Assembly (NCBI GenBank): GCA_023249205.1
Contig: JAHFDC010000052.1
Span: 1-6,475 of the forward strand
DNA: 6,475 nucleotides
DNA from: Candidatus Methylomirabilota bacterium
GTDB taxonomy: Bacteria > Methylomirabilota > Methylomirabilia > Methylomirabilales > JACPAU01
Direction: 5' to 3'
The first letter of the stretch is position 1. Each line of letters starts with the position of its first letter. The translations under genes were made by a program, and so were the position numbers. The notes beneath the pieces are model-generated. The model was not told where the DNA came from. It saw only the letters and a program-made list of their open reading frames with translations, and made no database searches. Shown here piece after piece: positions 1 through 6,362 of this stretch.

Positions 1-338
1 GGGGGGCAGAGGCGGACCCCGAGGACCCGCGCCTCGCCCAGGCGGAACGTCTGCCCAACCAAGTCATTCAGGGGGACGCCGCGGGTGACGACGTTGCGGC
101 GCGACTCCCCCCGCGACAGCACGATCCCGGTCTCGCGGGCCACCGCCTCCAGCGCCTCGATGGCGATCAGCGTGATCTCCCGATGCGGGCCGGGTTTGTC
201 CGAGTAGGTCCCGACGCCCCGGAAGTACCTGTCTCCCTCCAGGCCCTTCCCCGTCACGGCCCGGGCCTCCGCCACGGCCAGCATCCGCTGGGCTCCCCCC
301 GGCGTGACGTAGATCCCCACCACCTCACCCTGCCACAC
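1..338 (-). CDS. MOSC domain-containing protein, C-terminus cut by window edge
   Basis: MOSC domains are the beta-strand-rich sulfur-carrier modules found at the C-terminus of molybdenum cofactor sulfurase and as small stand-alone proteins such as YiiM; the stand-alone ones are linked to Mo-cofactor or sulfur-transfer chemistry. The 112 codons visible show the family pattern: a GLEGDRY motif at residues 32-38, REITLI at 53-58, then E-x-RRN-V-VTRG at 78-87 followed by LNDLVG at 90-95, and finally RLC at 109-111, where Cys111 sits at the position of the conserved MOSC cysteine. Only the last part of the domain is missing, beyond base 1. The GTG start at 336-338 is supported by an AGGAGGG ribosome site just upstream and by an in-frame TGA a few codons before it. 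No signal peptide is seen, so it is probably cytoplasmic. It lies 98 bp after the TenA-like gene on the same strand and may be cotranscribed. The family call is firm; the substrate is unknown. Confidence 0.88.
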   Translation of the reverse strand, partial: MWQGEVVGIYVTPGGAQRMLAVAEARAVTGKGLEGDRYFRGVGTYSDKPGPHREITLIAIEALEAVARETGIVLSRGESRRNVVTRGVPLNDLVGQTFRLGEARVLGVRLCP

Positions 339-436
339 GGTCCCTCCTCACCTGAGAAAGATTCGAAGCCATCGCCAGAAAGCGGCGGGCATCGTCGAGC
401 ATCGCGGTGTTGTTAAAGAGCGCGGAGGACTCTCTA
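339..436. other. 98-bp gap between the TenA-like gene and the MOSC gene
   Basis: After the tandem TGA-TAG stops, the minus strand holds a weak dyad (AGAG to CTCT, about 9-nt loop) followed by TTTAAC. This is too small to call a terminator. I see no convincing promoter, so read-through from the TenA-like gene into the MOSC gene is the simplest reading. Confidence 0.4.
342..348 (-). promoter_or_regulatory. Ribosome binding site that fixes the GTG start of the MOSC gene
   Basis: On the minus strand AGGAGGG is followed by a 3-base gap (ACC) and GTG at 338. This is a strong Shine-Dalgarno match, slightly closer to the start than usual. An in-frame TGA overlaps its upstream edge, so no longer N-terminus is possible. 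Confidence 0.7.
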
Positions 437-1114
437 TCAACGGGTCTTCGCCCCAGCCTGGTGCAGGGTATCCCAGTACAGCAGCTCGAAGCCCTGGAGC
501 AGGTGGGCGGCCCGCCGGATGAGGCCCGGCTCCACCCCCCGGTCCACGCCATCCGTGATCACCGCGGTCGCCCCCTCCTCGAATCCGGCGGGCGGCGTGG
601 CAAACAGATCAAAGAAGGCGACATCCGCAGGGGCCAGCCCGTAGCGGCTCTGGAGGGCGCGGGAGACGCGACCGCAGTTGGCCCCCCAGGCCGGCAGGTT
701 CACCAGGAAGGCGGCGGCAAACTCCGCCGCCGAGCCGTAGCAGGCCAGCCAGGTTACATAGGCGCTGTAGCCGAAGGCCCCCGGCAGGGGATCGGCAGCC
801 CGCAGGGCTTCCTCGGTGAGGCCGAGCGCGGTGCCGAAGGCCTTCAGGTGCTCGAAGGCCGCCGCCTCCCCCTGGAGGGCGTGGCGGAAGAACTCCTGGG
901 CGGCGCCGGCGGGGGCCCGAGCCACGGCTAACGCCACGCTCCGGAGATCGCTGGCGATGATGTGGTACTGCTGGCGCGCGAATTCCTGGAGGCCCGCCCG
1001 GGGCACCTCCCCCCGCTCCAGGGCGCTCAGGTAGGGGTGGCCCAGGATCCGCGCCTCGACCGGCCTCAACTCCTCCCGCAACTCTCGGAGAAGACGCTGT
1101 ACGTCCGCTGGCAT
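437..1114 (-). CDS. TenA/PqqC (heme oxygenase-like) superfamily protein
   Basis: All-helical 225-residue protein of the TenA/THI-4/PqqC superfamily. Classical TenA is thiaminase II, which salvages pyrimidine from degraded thiamin; other members are PQQ synthase PqqC and non-heme di-iron oxygenases. Visible family features are HPYL near residue 26, FARQQYHI (45-52) followed by SDLRS (55-59), the acidic/His stretch GEAAAFEHL (82-90), GYSAYVTWLACYG (115-127) with Cys125, which may match the TenA nucleophile, and FELLYWDTL (209-217), where Glu210 and Trp214 fit the C-terminal E-x3-W of TenA. However, where TenA usually has Gln-Asp in helix 2 this protein has Gln48-Gln49, so the pyrimidine-binding Asp seems absent. 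Enzyme activity is therefore uncertain, and the database label 'transcriptional regulator' for such proteins is historical. The ATG start has AGGGAG 10 nt upstream. The gene ends in tandem TGA-TAG stops. A promoter for it overlaps the end of gltX about 200 bp upstream, and the MOSC gene follows. Confidence 0.82.
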   Translation of the reverse strand: MPADVQRLLRELREELRPVEARILGHPYLSALERGEVPRAGLQEFARQQYHIIASDLRSVALAVARAPAGAAQEFFRHALQGEAAAFEHLKAFGTALGLTEEALRAADPLPGAFGYSAYVTWLACYGSAAEFAAAFLVNLPAWGANCGRVSRALQSRYGLAPADVAFFDLFATPPAGFEEGATAVITDGVDRGVEPGLIRRAAHLLQGFELLYWDTLHQAGAKTR

Positions 1115-1325
1115 CGGTTTCCATCTCCCTTACCCCTCGCTCGTCCCGAGAAGATAACCCGGACCCTGATGTGCTGCCCCAGCCCCCACGCCAGGGGCAA
1201 GGCTAAGCACCGTGATCCAGGTGACGGCAATCGTGATGCAGCACCAAACGTCAAAGCAAGGAGCAGCATCGCGCACGGGCCAGCCTTGTGGCCCCCGCGC
1301 GGCTCCGGGCCGCCGGCTGGCCGCT
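1115..1325 (-). other. Leader/intergenic region between gltX and the TenA-like gene
   Basis: About 210 bp without a supported gene. It carries the GC-rich inverted repeat at its gltX end, two ATCACG copies on the minus strand exactly 21 bp apart (CGTGAT on the plus strand at 1211-1216 and 1232-1237), and the AGGGAG ribosome site at 1125-1130. I looked for a thiamin pyrophosphate riboswitch because of the TenA-like gene and did not find its CTGAGA or the conserved second-helix sequence. A 67-codon frame starting at 1269 lacks a ribosome site and is not called. Confidence 0.4.
1278..1322 (-). repeat. GC-rich inverted repeat just after the gltX stop
   Basis: Perfect 8-bp arms, GGCTGGCC at 1315-1322 and GGCCAGCC at 1278-1285, enclose 29 bases that can form a further GC-rich stem (GCGGC pairing with GCCGC). 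The repeat begins only 5 bases beyond the gltX stop codon. There is no following T tract on the minus strand, so it is not a standard intrinsic terminator. It could protect the 3' end of the gltX message or act as a U-less terminator in a high-GC genome. A transcript begun at the neighbouring TATAAT would start inside the first arm and could not form the whole stem. Confidence 0.45.
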
Positions 1326-1353
1326 ATTATAGTTTCCCGACGGACGGGCTCAA
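1326..1353 (-). promoter_or_regulatory. Sigma70-type promoter overlapping the gltX stop codon, reading toward the TenA-like gene
   Basis: On the minus strand there is TTGAGC (1353-1348, 4 of 6 against the -35 consensus), a 16-bp spacer, then TATAAT (1331-1326, a perfect -10). The gltX TAA stop at 1329-1327 lies inside the -10 hexamer. Expected transcription start is near 1319, giving a leader of about 205 nt before the TenA-like ATG at 1114. In sequence this GC-rich a perfect TATAAT is unlikely to be frequent, which supports it; the -35 is mediocre. Confidence 0.5.
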
Positions 1354-2772
1354 GGGATTTCCGGCGGGGAAGAGGGCGCGCAGGCGCGCGAGTGCCCGCT
1401 CGCGCCCCAGGAGGGCCATGATTTCGAAGAGGGGCGGGCTCACGGTCCGGCCCGTCAGCGCAACGCGGGTGGCCTGGGCGACGACGCCGAGCCGGATCCC
1501 CTTCTCCTCGGCGAAGCCGCGGTAGCAGGCCTCGAGGGCCGCCGCGGTGAAGGCCGGCAGCGCCTCCAGGCGCGGGAGGAGTTCCCGGAGCAGCGCGCCG
1601 GCCTCGGGGGTATGGTGCTTGCCGGCCGCCTCGGGGTCAATCGGCACCGGCACCTCGAAGAGGAAGCAGGAGGACTCGGCCAGCTCCCGGAGCGTCTTCG
1701 CCCGCTCGCGGAACGCCACCACGACCGCCGCCCGCCAGGCTGCCTCCGTGGCCGTCACCACCTCCGCGGGGACGCCGGTGAGCACCCACTGCTCGGCGAG
1801 CAGGTCGGCCAGCCGGGCCGGGTCCGCCGTCCGCAGGTACTGGGCGTTCAACCAGTCGAGTTTCCCCTGATCGAAAACGGCCGGGGTGTTCCCCACCTTC
1901 TCCAGCGTGAAGTGCCGGATCAGCTCCTCCAGCGAGAAGATCTCCTGGTCCCCGTGCGCCCAGCCGAGGCGGGCCAGGTAATTGACTACGGCGTCGGGGA
2001 GGTAGCCCATCTCCCGGTAGGCCATCACGGAGGTGGCGCCGTGCCGCTTCGACAGGCGGGCCCGGTCGGCGCCGAGGATGAGGGGAATGTGGGCGAAGCG
2101 AGGGAGCGGCAGACCGAGGTGCCGGTACACCTGGATCTGGCGGGGCGTGTTGGGGATGTGGTCATCGCCCCGGATCACGTGGGTGATCCCCATCTCCGCA
2201 TCATCCACGACCACGGCGAAGTTATAGGTAGGGATGCCGTCCGAGCGCACGAGGATGAAGTCGTCCAGGTCGGCGTTCTGGAAGGTCACCGGGCCGTGGA
2301 CGAGATCCTCCACGACCGTCTCCCCCTCCGGCTCCGTCCGGATCCGCAGCGCGGCGGGGCGGTCATCCTTCCGGTGGCTCCGCCCGCGGCACCGCCCGTC
2401 GTACTTGGGGGAGCGGCCCTCAGCAAGGGCCTCCTTCCGGCGCGCCTCCAGCTCCTCCGGCGTGCAGAGACACCAGTAGGCCCGGCCCCCTGCCAGGAGC
2501 CGCTCCGCCGAGGCCCGGTAGAGGTCCATCCGCTCCGCCTGGCGGATGGGGCCCTTGTCCCAGTCCAGCCCCAGCCACGCCAGGCCATCCAGGATGGCCC
2601 GCACCGACTCCTCGGTAGAGCGCTCCGCGTCGGTATCCTCGATCCGGAGGATGAAGGTTCCCCCGTGGTGGCGGGCGAAGAGCCAGTTGTAGAGGGCCGT
2701 CCGGGCTCCGCCCACGTGGAGGAAGCCGGTGGGGCTGGGGGCGAACCGGACGCGAACCGTGCCGGGCGACAT
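1327..2772 (-). CDS. gltX: Glutamyl-tRNA synthetase (GluRS)
   Basis: Class I aminoacyl-tRNA synthetase that activates glutamate with ATP and charges tRNA-Glu in the cytoplasm. At 481 residues it has the usual bacterial length. The N-terminal Rossmann domain carries the HIGH-type signature as FAPSPTGFLHVGG (10-22), followed by the GARTALYNWLFAR stretch. The zinc-binding insert is visible as Cys101-x-Cys103 with Tyr124-x3-Cys128. VIRGDDHIPNTPRQ (199-212) and the KMSKS-equivalent RLSKR (239-243, followed by HG) complete the active site. The C-terminal half is the helical anticodon-binding region and ends normally after ALTGRTVSPPLFEIMALLG. The ATG at 2772 has a strong AAGGAG site (2779-2784) with 6-nt spacing. 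The gene lies 76 bp after the histidine kinase on the same strand. Whether it is discriminating or also charges tRNA-Gln (which would need GatCAB) cannot be told here. No frameshift or missing key residue is seen. Confidence 0.97.
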   Translation of the reverse strand: MSPGTVRVRFAPSPTGFLHVGGARTALYNWLFARHHGGTFILRIEDTDAERSTEESVRAILDGLAWLGLDWDKGPIRQAERMDLYRASAERLLAGGRAYWCLCTPEELEARRKEALAEGRSPKYDGRCRGRSHRKDDRPAALRIRTEPEGETVVEDLVHGPVTFQNADLDDFILVRSDGIPTYNFAVVVDDAEMGITHVIRGDDHIPNTPRQIQVYRHLGLPLPRFAHIPLILGADRARLSKRHGATSVMAYREMGYLPDAVVNYLARLGWAHGDQEIFSLEELIRHFTLEKVGNTPAVFDQGKLDWLNAQYLRTADPARLADLLAEQWVLTGVPAEVVTATEAAWRAAVVVAFRERAKTLRELAESSCFLFEVPVPIDPEAAGKHHTPEAGALLRELLPRLEALPAFTAAALEACYRGFAEEKGIRLGVVAQATRVALTGRTVSPPLFEIMALLGRERALARLRALFPAGNPLSPSVGKL

Positions 2773-2804
2773 TCTCCGCTCCTTGAGGCGGACAGGGCGC
2801 CCCA

Positions 2805-2833
2805 GGAGTAGCAGAAGGCTCCCGACCCGTCAA
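2805..2833 (-). promoter_or_regulatory. gltX: Possible weak gltX promoter
   Basis: In the 76-bp gap between the kinase stop and gltX, the minus strand has TTGACG (2833-2828, 5 of 6), a 17-bp spacer and TACTCC (2810-2805, 2 of 6) preceded by a TGC extended -10 element. The -35 is good but the -10 is poor, so this is a suggestion only. The alternative is that gltX is read through from the kinase gene. Confidence 0.25.
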
Positions 2834-2848
2834 CGCCCTTCCCGGCCC

Positions 2849-5035
2849 TCACCGCTGCCGCTCCTGTGCCGCTCTCTGGATCAGCCGGTCCACCGTCGCC
2901 ACCAGGACGGAGGAGGAGACGGGCTTGGTCAGGAACTCCTGGGCCCCCAGCCGGAGCGCCTCCCGCCCTTGCCGCTGGCCCCGTCCGGTCAGAGTGACCA
3001 CCGGAAGGCTCCGCGTCCCCTCCTGCTCCCGGAGGGCCTGGAGTACCTGAAGCCCGTTCAGGCGGGGCATCTGCAGGTCCAGGATGATGCAGGTGGGGCG
3101 GGCGGCGGCGACCGCGGCCAGCGCCTCCTCCCCGTCGCGCACCACCCGGACCCCATACCCCTGTCTCGTGAAGGTCTCGGCGAGAGCCCGGAGGATTTCG
3201 GGGTCGTCGTCCACCAGCAGAATTTCCCCTTCCAGGATCGGCGGCCGGAAGGGGAGGCAGAGGCGGAACGTCGAGCCCCGACCAGCGCCGGCCGACTCCA
3301 CCCGGATGGTGCCGCCGTGCAACTCGATCAGTCTCCGGGTGAGCGCGAGGCCGAGCCCGGTCCCCGGGTATGTCTGGCCGGACGGACCCTCCACCTGCTC
3401 GAACTCGCGGAAGATCCGCTCCTGGTCGGCCGGTTCGATCCCGATGCCGCTATCGGTCACGGCCACCTCAACCGCCGGAACCGGCCCGCGGGGACCCTCC
3501 AGGCTGGCCGCCCGGGCGCTCACGCTCACCCGACCGCCATCGGGGCTGAATTTCACCGCATTGCTCAGGAGATTCAGGCAAATTTGTCGGAACTTCCCCG
3601 GATCGGCGGTGACGACCGGGAGGCCCGGCTCCACCTCCAGCGCGAGGCTGACGGCCTTGCCGATGGCCTGGCCCCGGATCGCCTCCACCGCCTCGGCCAG
3701 GGCCTCCCCCGCCGGCAATTGGGCCAGGTGGAGCTCCACCTTTCCGGCTTCGATCTTGCTCAGGTCGAGGATGTCGTTGACGAGGCTCAGCAGATGCTGC
3801 CCGTTGCTGAGGATGGTTCGGACGTACAGGCGCTGCCGCTCCGTCAGGGGACCGATGGTGCCGCCCAGCATGAACTCGGAGAACCCGATGGTGGAGGTCA
3901 GGGGGGTCCGGAGCTCATGGGACATGTTGGCCAGGAAGGCCGACTTGATCCGGTTGGCTTCCCTGAGCTGCACGTTCGCCGCCTCGAGCGCGGCCGTCCG
4001 CTCCCGCACCTTCTCCTCCAGGCCGGCGCTGTAGGCCTTGAGGTCCTGGTAGAGCCGGGCGTTCTCCATGGCGACCGCCGCCTGGTCCGCAAAGGAGGTG
4101 AGGAGGTTCAGTTCCTCATGCCCCAGGTGAGGGCGTTCCCGGAAGAGCACGCTGAGGACCCCGAGCGCCCGGTCCCCCATGATGACCGGGACGGCGGCGG
4201 CAGCCCGAACGCCGGTGGCCCCCGCCCAGGCCTGCTGCCCGTTGATCGGGTCCCGCTCGGGATCCACCACAACCCCGGGCCCCCGCTCGGCGAAGACGGT
4301 GCCCACCAGTCCCTCCCCGGGGGCGATCGTGTCGCCGGGGGGAATCGGGAAGCCGGGGGCACCCGCCCCGGCCGCGACTTTCAGCAGATCTCGGTCCCTC
4401 TCGTGGACCCACAGGCGGGCCATGTCCGCGCCAAGGAGATCCACGGCGGCGCGGACGATGCACTCAAAGACGGTCCGCTCCTCAAGGGAACTGGTCAGCG
4501 TCCGGGCCACGGCGGCCATGGCCGCGAGGTGCTCGGCCCGGGCGTTGGCCTGCTTCAGGCGCTGCTCAGAGGCCAGGGCCCCGGCGAGGAGGGTGGCGAC
4601 TGGCCCCAGGAGGTCTCGCACACCATCCCCGAAGGTTTCCGGCCTCTCCGCGAGGGCCACCAGCAGCCCCACCGTCCGCGTCCCCACCTTGAGCGAAACC
4701 GCCGCGGCCGCCCGTGCAGGGCCGGGAAGGAGAGGGAGGCCGAGGTCCCCGTCGAGGATCACCGGGCCAGAGATCCGGGACGCGGCGGCAGCAACCGGGC
4801 TGTCCGCGTCAAGTGTCGTCGCCTCCTCTGCCCACGCCGGGGGGAGGCCATGCTGCGCCAGGAGGCTGAACCCCTCCGCCCCAGCCTCCCAGACCGCCGC
4901 GCCCGTAAGGGACAGGCCCTCGGTGAGCGCCCGAAGCCAGGGGTGAAAGCGCTCCCGAGGGGGCCCGGAATCTTCCGGATGTGCAGAAAAATGCACCAGG
5001 GTCGCCAGCAGGTCGTTCCGATGGACCTCGGACAA
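2849..5035 (-). CDS. Soluble GAF-GAF hybrid sensor histidine kinase with C-terminal receiver
   Basis: Two-component hybrid kinase of 728 residues from the chosen start. Domains in order are a degenerate GAF-like region (about 30-156), a clear GAF domain (about 183-327), a coiled-coil linker rich in Glu, Arg and Leu (about 329-366), a HisKA dimerisation domain with FLANMSHELRTPL (367-379, phospho-accepting His373), and a HATPase domain with N box LNLLSNAVKFSPDGG (487-501), G1 DSGIGI (528-533), F box IFREFEQ (541-547) and G2 GTGLGL (558-563). A receiver domain (about 605-724) follows with acidic residues Asp609-611, phospho-acceptor Asp653, Thr683 and Lys704. All catalytic residues are present. 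No membrane segment or signal peptide is seen, so it should sense a cytoplasmic signal or diffusible ligand through its GAF domains. No HPt or DNA-binding partner lies nearby, so its output is unknown. No ATG or GTG is available near the start; TTG at 5035 has GGAGG 5 nt upstream, while TTG at 5047 adds four residues but lacks a ribosome site. Confidence 0.93.
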   Translation of the reverse strand: MSEVHRNDLLATLVHFSAHPEDSGPPRERFHPWLRALTEGLSLTGAAVWEAGAEGFSLLAQHGLPPAWAEEATTLDADSPVAAAASRISGPVILDGDLGLPLLPGPARAAAAVSLKVGTRTVGLLVALAERPETFGDGVRDLLGPVATLLAGALASEQRLKQANARAEHLAAMAAVARTLTSSLEERTVFECIVRAAVDLLGADMARLWVHERDRDLLKVAAGAGAPGFPIPPGDTIAPGEGLVGTVFAERGPGVVVDPERDPINGQQAWAGATGVRAAAAVPVIMGDRALGVLSVLFRERPHLGHEELNLLTSFADQAAVAMENARLYQDLKAYSAGLEEKVRERTAALEAANVQLREANRIKSAFLANMSHELRTPLTSTIGFSEFMLGGTIGPLTERQRLYVRTILSNGQHLLSLVNDILDLSKIEAGKVELHLAQLPAGEALAEAVEAIRGQAIGKAVSLALEVEPGLPVVTADPGKFRQICLNLLSNAVKFSPDGGRVSVSARAASLEGPRGPVPAVEVAVTDSGIGIEPADQERIFREFEQVEGPSGQTYPGTGLGLALTRRLIELHGGTIRVESAGAGRGSTFRLCLPFRPPILEGEILLVDDDPEILRALAETFTRQGYGVRVVRDGEEALAAVAAARPTCIILDLQMPRLNGLQVLQALREQEGTRSLPVVTLTGRGQRQGREALRLGAQEFLTKPVSSSVLVATVDRLIQRAAQERQR

Positions 5036-5040
5036 GGGAG

Positions 5041-5045
5041 CCTCC
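5041..5045 (-). promoter_or_regulatory. Ribosome binding site that favours the inner TTG start of the kinase
   Basis: GGAGG on the minus strand is followed by CTCCC and then TTG at 5035-5033. The only other candidate upstream, TTG at 5047-5045, overlaps this site and has none of its own. An in-frame TGA about nine codons before 5047 rules out any longer protein. Confidence 0.55.
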
Positions 5046-5047
5046 AA

Positions 5048-5149
5048 GGAGACCGGCGGCCGGGCCCGTGGTCACGAGGGGGAAAGCCTAACGACGCAAG
5101 GCCGATGCAGGCCCCGTGCCAAGGCCCACACCCCCGCCCCAGGAGCACC
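5048..5149. other. Divergent intergenic region between the kinase and the ABC ATPase
   Basis: This is the kinase-side part of the roughly 200-bp divergent region. I found no convincing minus-strand promoter for the kinase: a TTGGCA has no fitting -10 at normal spacing, and CATATT near 5178 has no -35 at the right distance. The stretch is C-rich on the plus strand around 5130-5140. No RNA gene is seen. Confidence 0.35.
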
Positions 5150-5178
5150 TTGACCTGGAGGAGCCGCTTCAATATGAT
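5150..5178 (+). promoter_or_regulatory. Sigma70-type promoter of the ABC ATPase gene
   Basis: TTGACC (5150-5155, 5 of 6), an exact 17-bp spacer, and TATGAT (5173-5178, 5 of 6). The predicted start of transcription near 5185 gives a leader of about 55 nt before the GTG at 5240. This promoter also argues against an ATG at 5174-5176 as the start codon, because that ATG is inside the -10 element. Confidence 0.65.
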
Positions 5179-5239
5179 CGAGACCATCCGTGAAAGCGAT
5201 GCCCGGGGGCAGGCTTCTTCCCACAGGGTGGGGTGTGCC

Positions 5240-6331
5240 GTGGCGACGGTCATTCTGGAGAACCTGACGAAGCGGTACGACGAGGTCGTGGCGGTCCAGA
5301 CCGTGAGTCTGGAGATCCAGGACCGGGAATTCGTGGTCCTGGTCGGGCCGTCGGGGTGCGGGAAGTCCACCACCCTCCGGATGATCGCCGGCCTCGAGGA
5401 GATCACCGAGGGCCAGATCTACATCGGCGGGCGCCTGGTCAACGACGTCCCCCCGAAGGACCGGGACATCGCCATGGTCTTCCAGAACTACGCCCTCTAC
5501 CCCCACATGTCGGTCTATGACAACATGGCCTTCGGGCTCAAGCTCCGGAAGATCCCCCGGGAAGAGATCATCCAGCGCGTCCGGGAGGCGGCGGAGATCC
5601 TGGGGATCCAGGAGCTCCTCCATCGCAAGCCCAAGGCCCTCTCGGGGGGCCAGCGGCAGCGGGTCGCGGTGGGACGGGCGATCGTCCGCAAGCCGCAGGT
5701 CTTCCTCTTCGACGAGCCGCTCTCCAACCTGGACGCGAAACTGCGGGTGCAGATGCGGGTTGAACTGAAAAAACTCCACCAGCGCCTGGAGGCGACCATC
5801 GTCTACGTGACCCACGACCAGGTGGAGGCGATGACGATGGGGGACCGCATCGTGGTGATGCGGGACGGCCGGATCCACCAGGTGGGCCCGCCGCTCGAGG
5901 TGTACGAGCACCCCGTGAACCGGTTCGTGGCCGGGTTCATCGGCTCCCCCGCCATGAACTTCATCCCGGCGAAAGTCGAGGCGGCCGACGGCCGCCTCAG
6001 CCTCCAGGCCGACGGCTTCCGGATCCCCGTGCCGGGTGCACGGGCCCCCGCCCTACAGCCCTACGCGGGCCGGAACGTCGTCTTGGGCATCCGGCCAGAG
6101 GACATCAGCGCCGCCACCGGCACGGATGGCCGCCCGACCATCGAGGCCATCGTGGAGGTGGTGGAGCCGCTCGGGGCCGAGGTCCTCCTGGCGTTGCGGG
6201 CCGGGACCGACCCCCTCACCGCCCGCGTGGATCCCCACCTCGCGGTTCGGGCCAAGGACCGCATCCGCCTCGCCCTGGCCGAAGAGAAGATGCGCTTCTT
6301 CGACCCGGAGACCGAGCAGGTGATCCGCTGA
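5240..6331 (+). CDS. ugpC: UgpC/MalK-type ABC transporter ATP-binding protein
   Basis: Nucleotide-binding subunit of a CUT1-type importer for sugars or glycerol-3-phosphate; it hydrolyses ATP on the cytoplasmic face of a permease pair. At 363 residues it has the family's usual length. Walker A is GPSGCGKST (36-44), the Q loop has Gln82 in FQNYALYPHM, the ABC signature is LSGGQ (134-138), Walker B is VFLFDE (154-159), the D loop is SNLD (162-165) and the switch His is His192 in VTHDQ. FIGSPAMNF (233-241) and LGIRPEDI (282-289) mark the C-terminal TOBE/regulatory region typical of MalK and UgpC. The GTG at 5240 matches the family N-terminus and follows a G-rich site (GGTGGGG); an in-frame GTG at 5228 and an ATG at 5174 are less likely. 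No permease or binding protein is in the window, so the ATPase may be shared among transporters, as known for MsmK-like proteins. The symbol gives the family name; substrate specificity is not shown. Confidence 0.93.
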   Translation: MATVILENLTKRYDEVVAVQTVSLEIQDREFVVLVGPSGCGKSTTLRMIAGLEEITEGQIYIGGRLVNDVPPKDRDIAMVFQNYALYPHMSVYDNMAFGLKLRKIPREEIIQRVREAAEILGIQELLHRKPKALSGGQRQRVAVGRAIVRKPQVFLFDEPLSNLDAKLRVQMRVELKKLHQRLEATIVYVTHDQVEAMTMGDRIVVMRDGRIHQVGPPLEVYEHPVNRFVAGFIGSPAMNFIPAKVEAADGRLSLQADGFRIPVPGARAPALQPYAGRNVVLGIRPEDISAATGTDGRPTIEAIVEVVEPLGAEVLLALRAGTDPLTARVDPHLAVRAKDRIRLALAEEKMRFFDPETEQVIR

Positions 6332-6362
6332 CGGCCCCGCCGCCCGCTCGAAAGCTCCCCGC

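Noticed and set aside
1066..1269. 67-codon minus-strand frame in the leader of the TenA-like gene, with a hydrophobic first dozen residues
   Set aside because: It has no ribosome site, overlaps the TenA-like start in another frame, and its later residues are Arg/Gly/Ser-rich without pattern. It could be a leader peptide only if initiation were shown.
1115..1325. Thiamin pyrophosphate riboswitch ahead of the TenA-like gene
   Set aside because: Looked for because of the gene family. The CTGAGA element and the conserved second-helix sequence are absent; a CACC-x8-GGTG dyad is too small to support a call.
1612..2811. 399-codon plus-strand frame opposite gltX
   Set aside because: The opposite strand encodes complete GluRS with all catalytic motifs; this frame has no recognisable domain and looks like a GC-rich shadow.
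5189..5215. TGAAAGCG half-site resembling a LacI-family sugar operator in the ATPase leader
   Set aside because: The second half of the palindrome is missing (ATGCCC follows), so it does not support an operator call.
2729..5239. Open frame of over 800 codons on the plus strand running antisense to the kinase and into the ATPase frame
   Set aside because: It is the complement frame of a GC-rich gene, kept open by codon bias. Its translation is low-complexity Pro/Arg/Gly-rich with no family signature, while the minus-strand frame encodes a complete hybrid kinase. The real ATPase starts at 5240.
5174..5239. Upstream ATG start giving the ABC ATPase 22 more residues
   Set aside because: The ATG lies inside the -10 element of a near-consensus promoter, has no ribosome site, and the added residues are not part of the family N-terminus, which matches the GTG at 5240.
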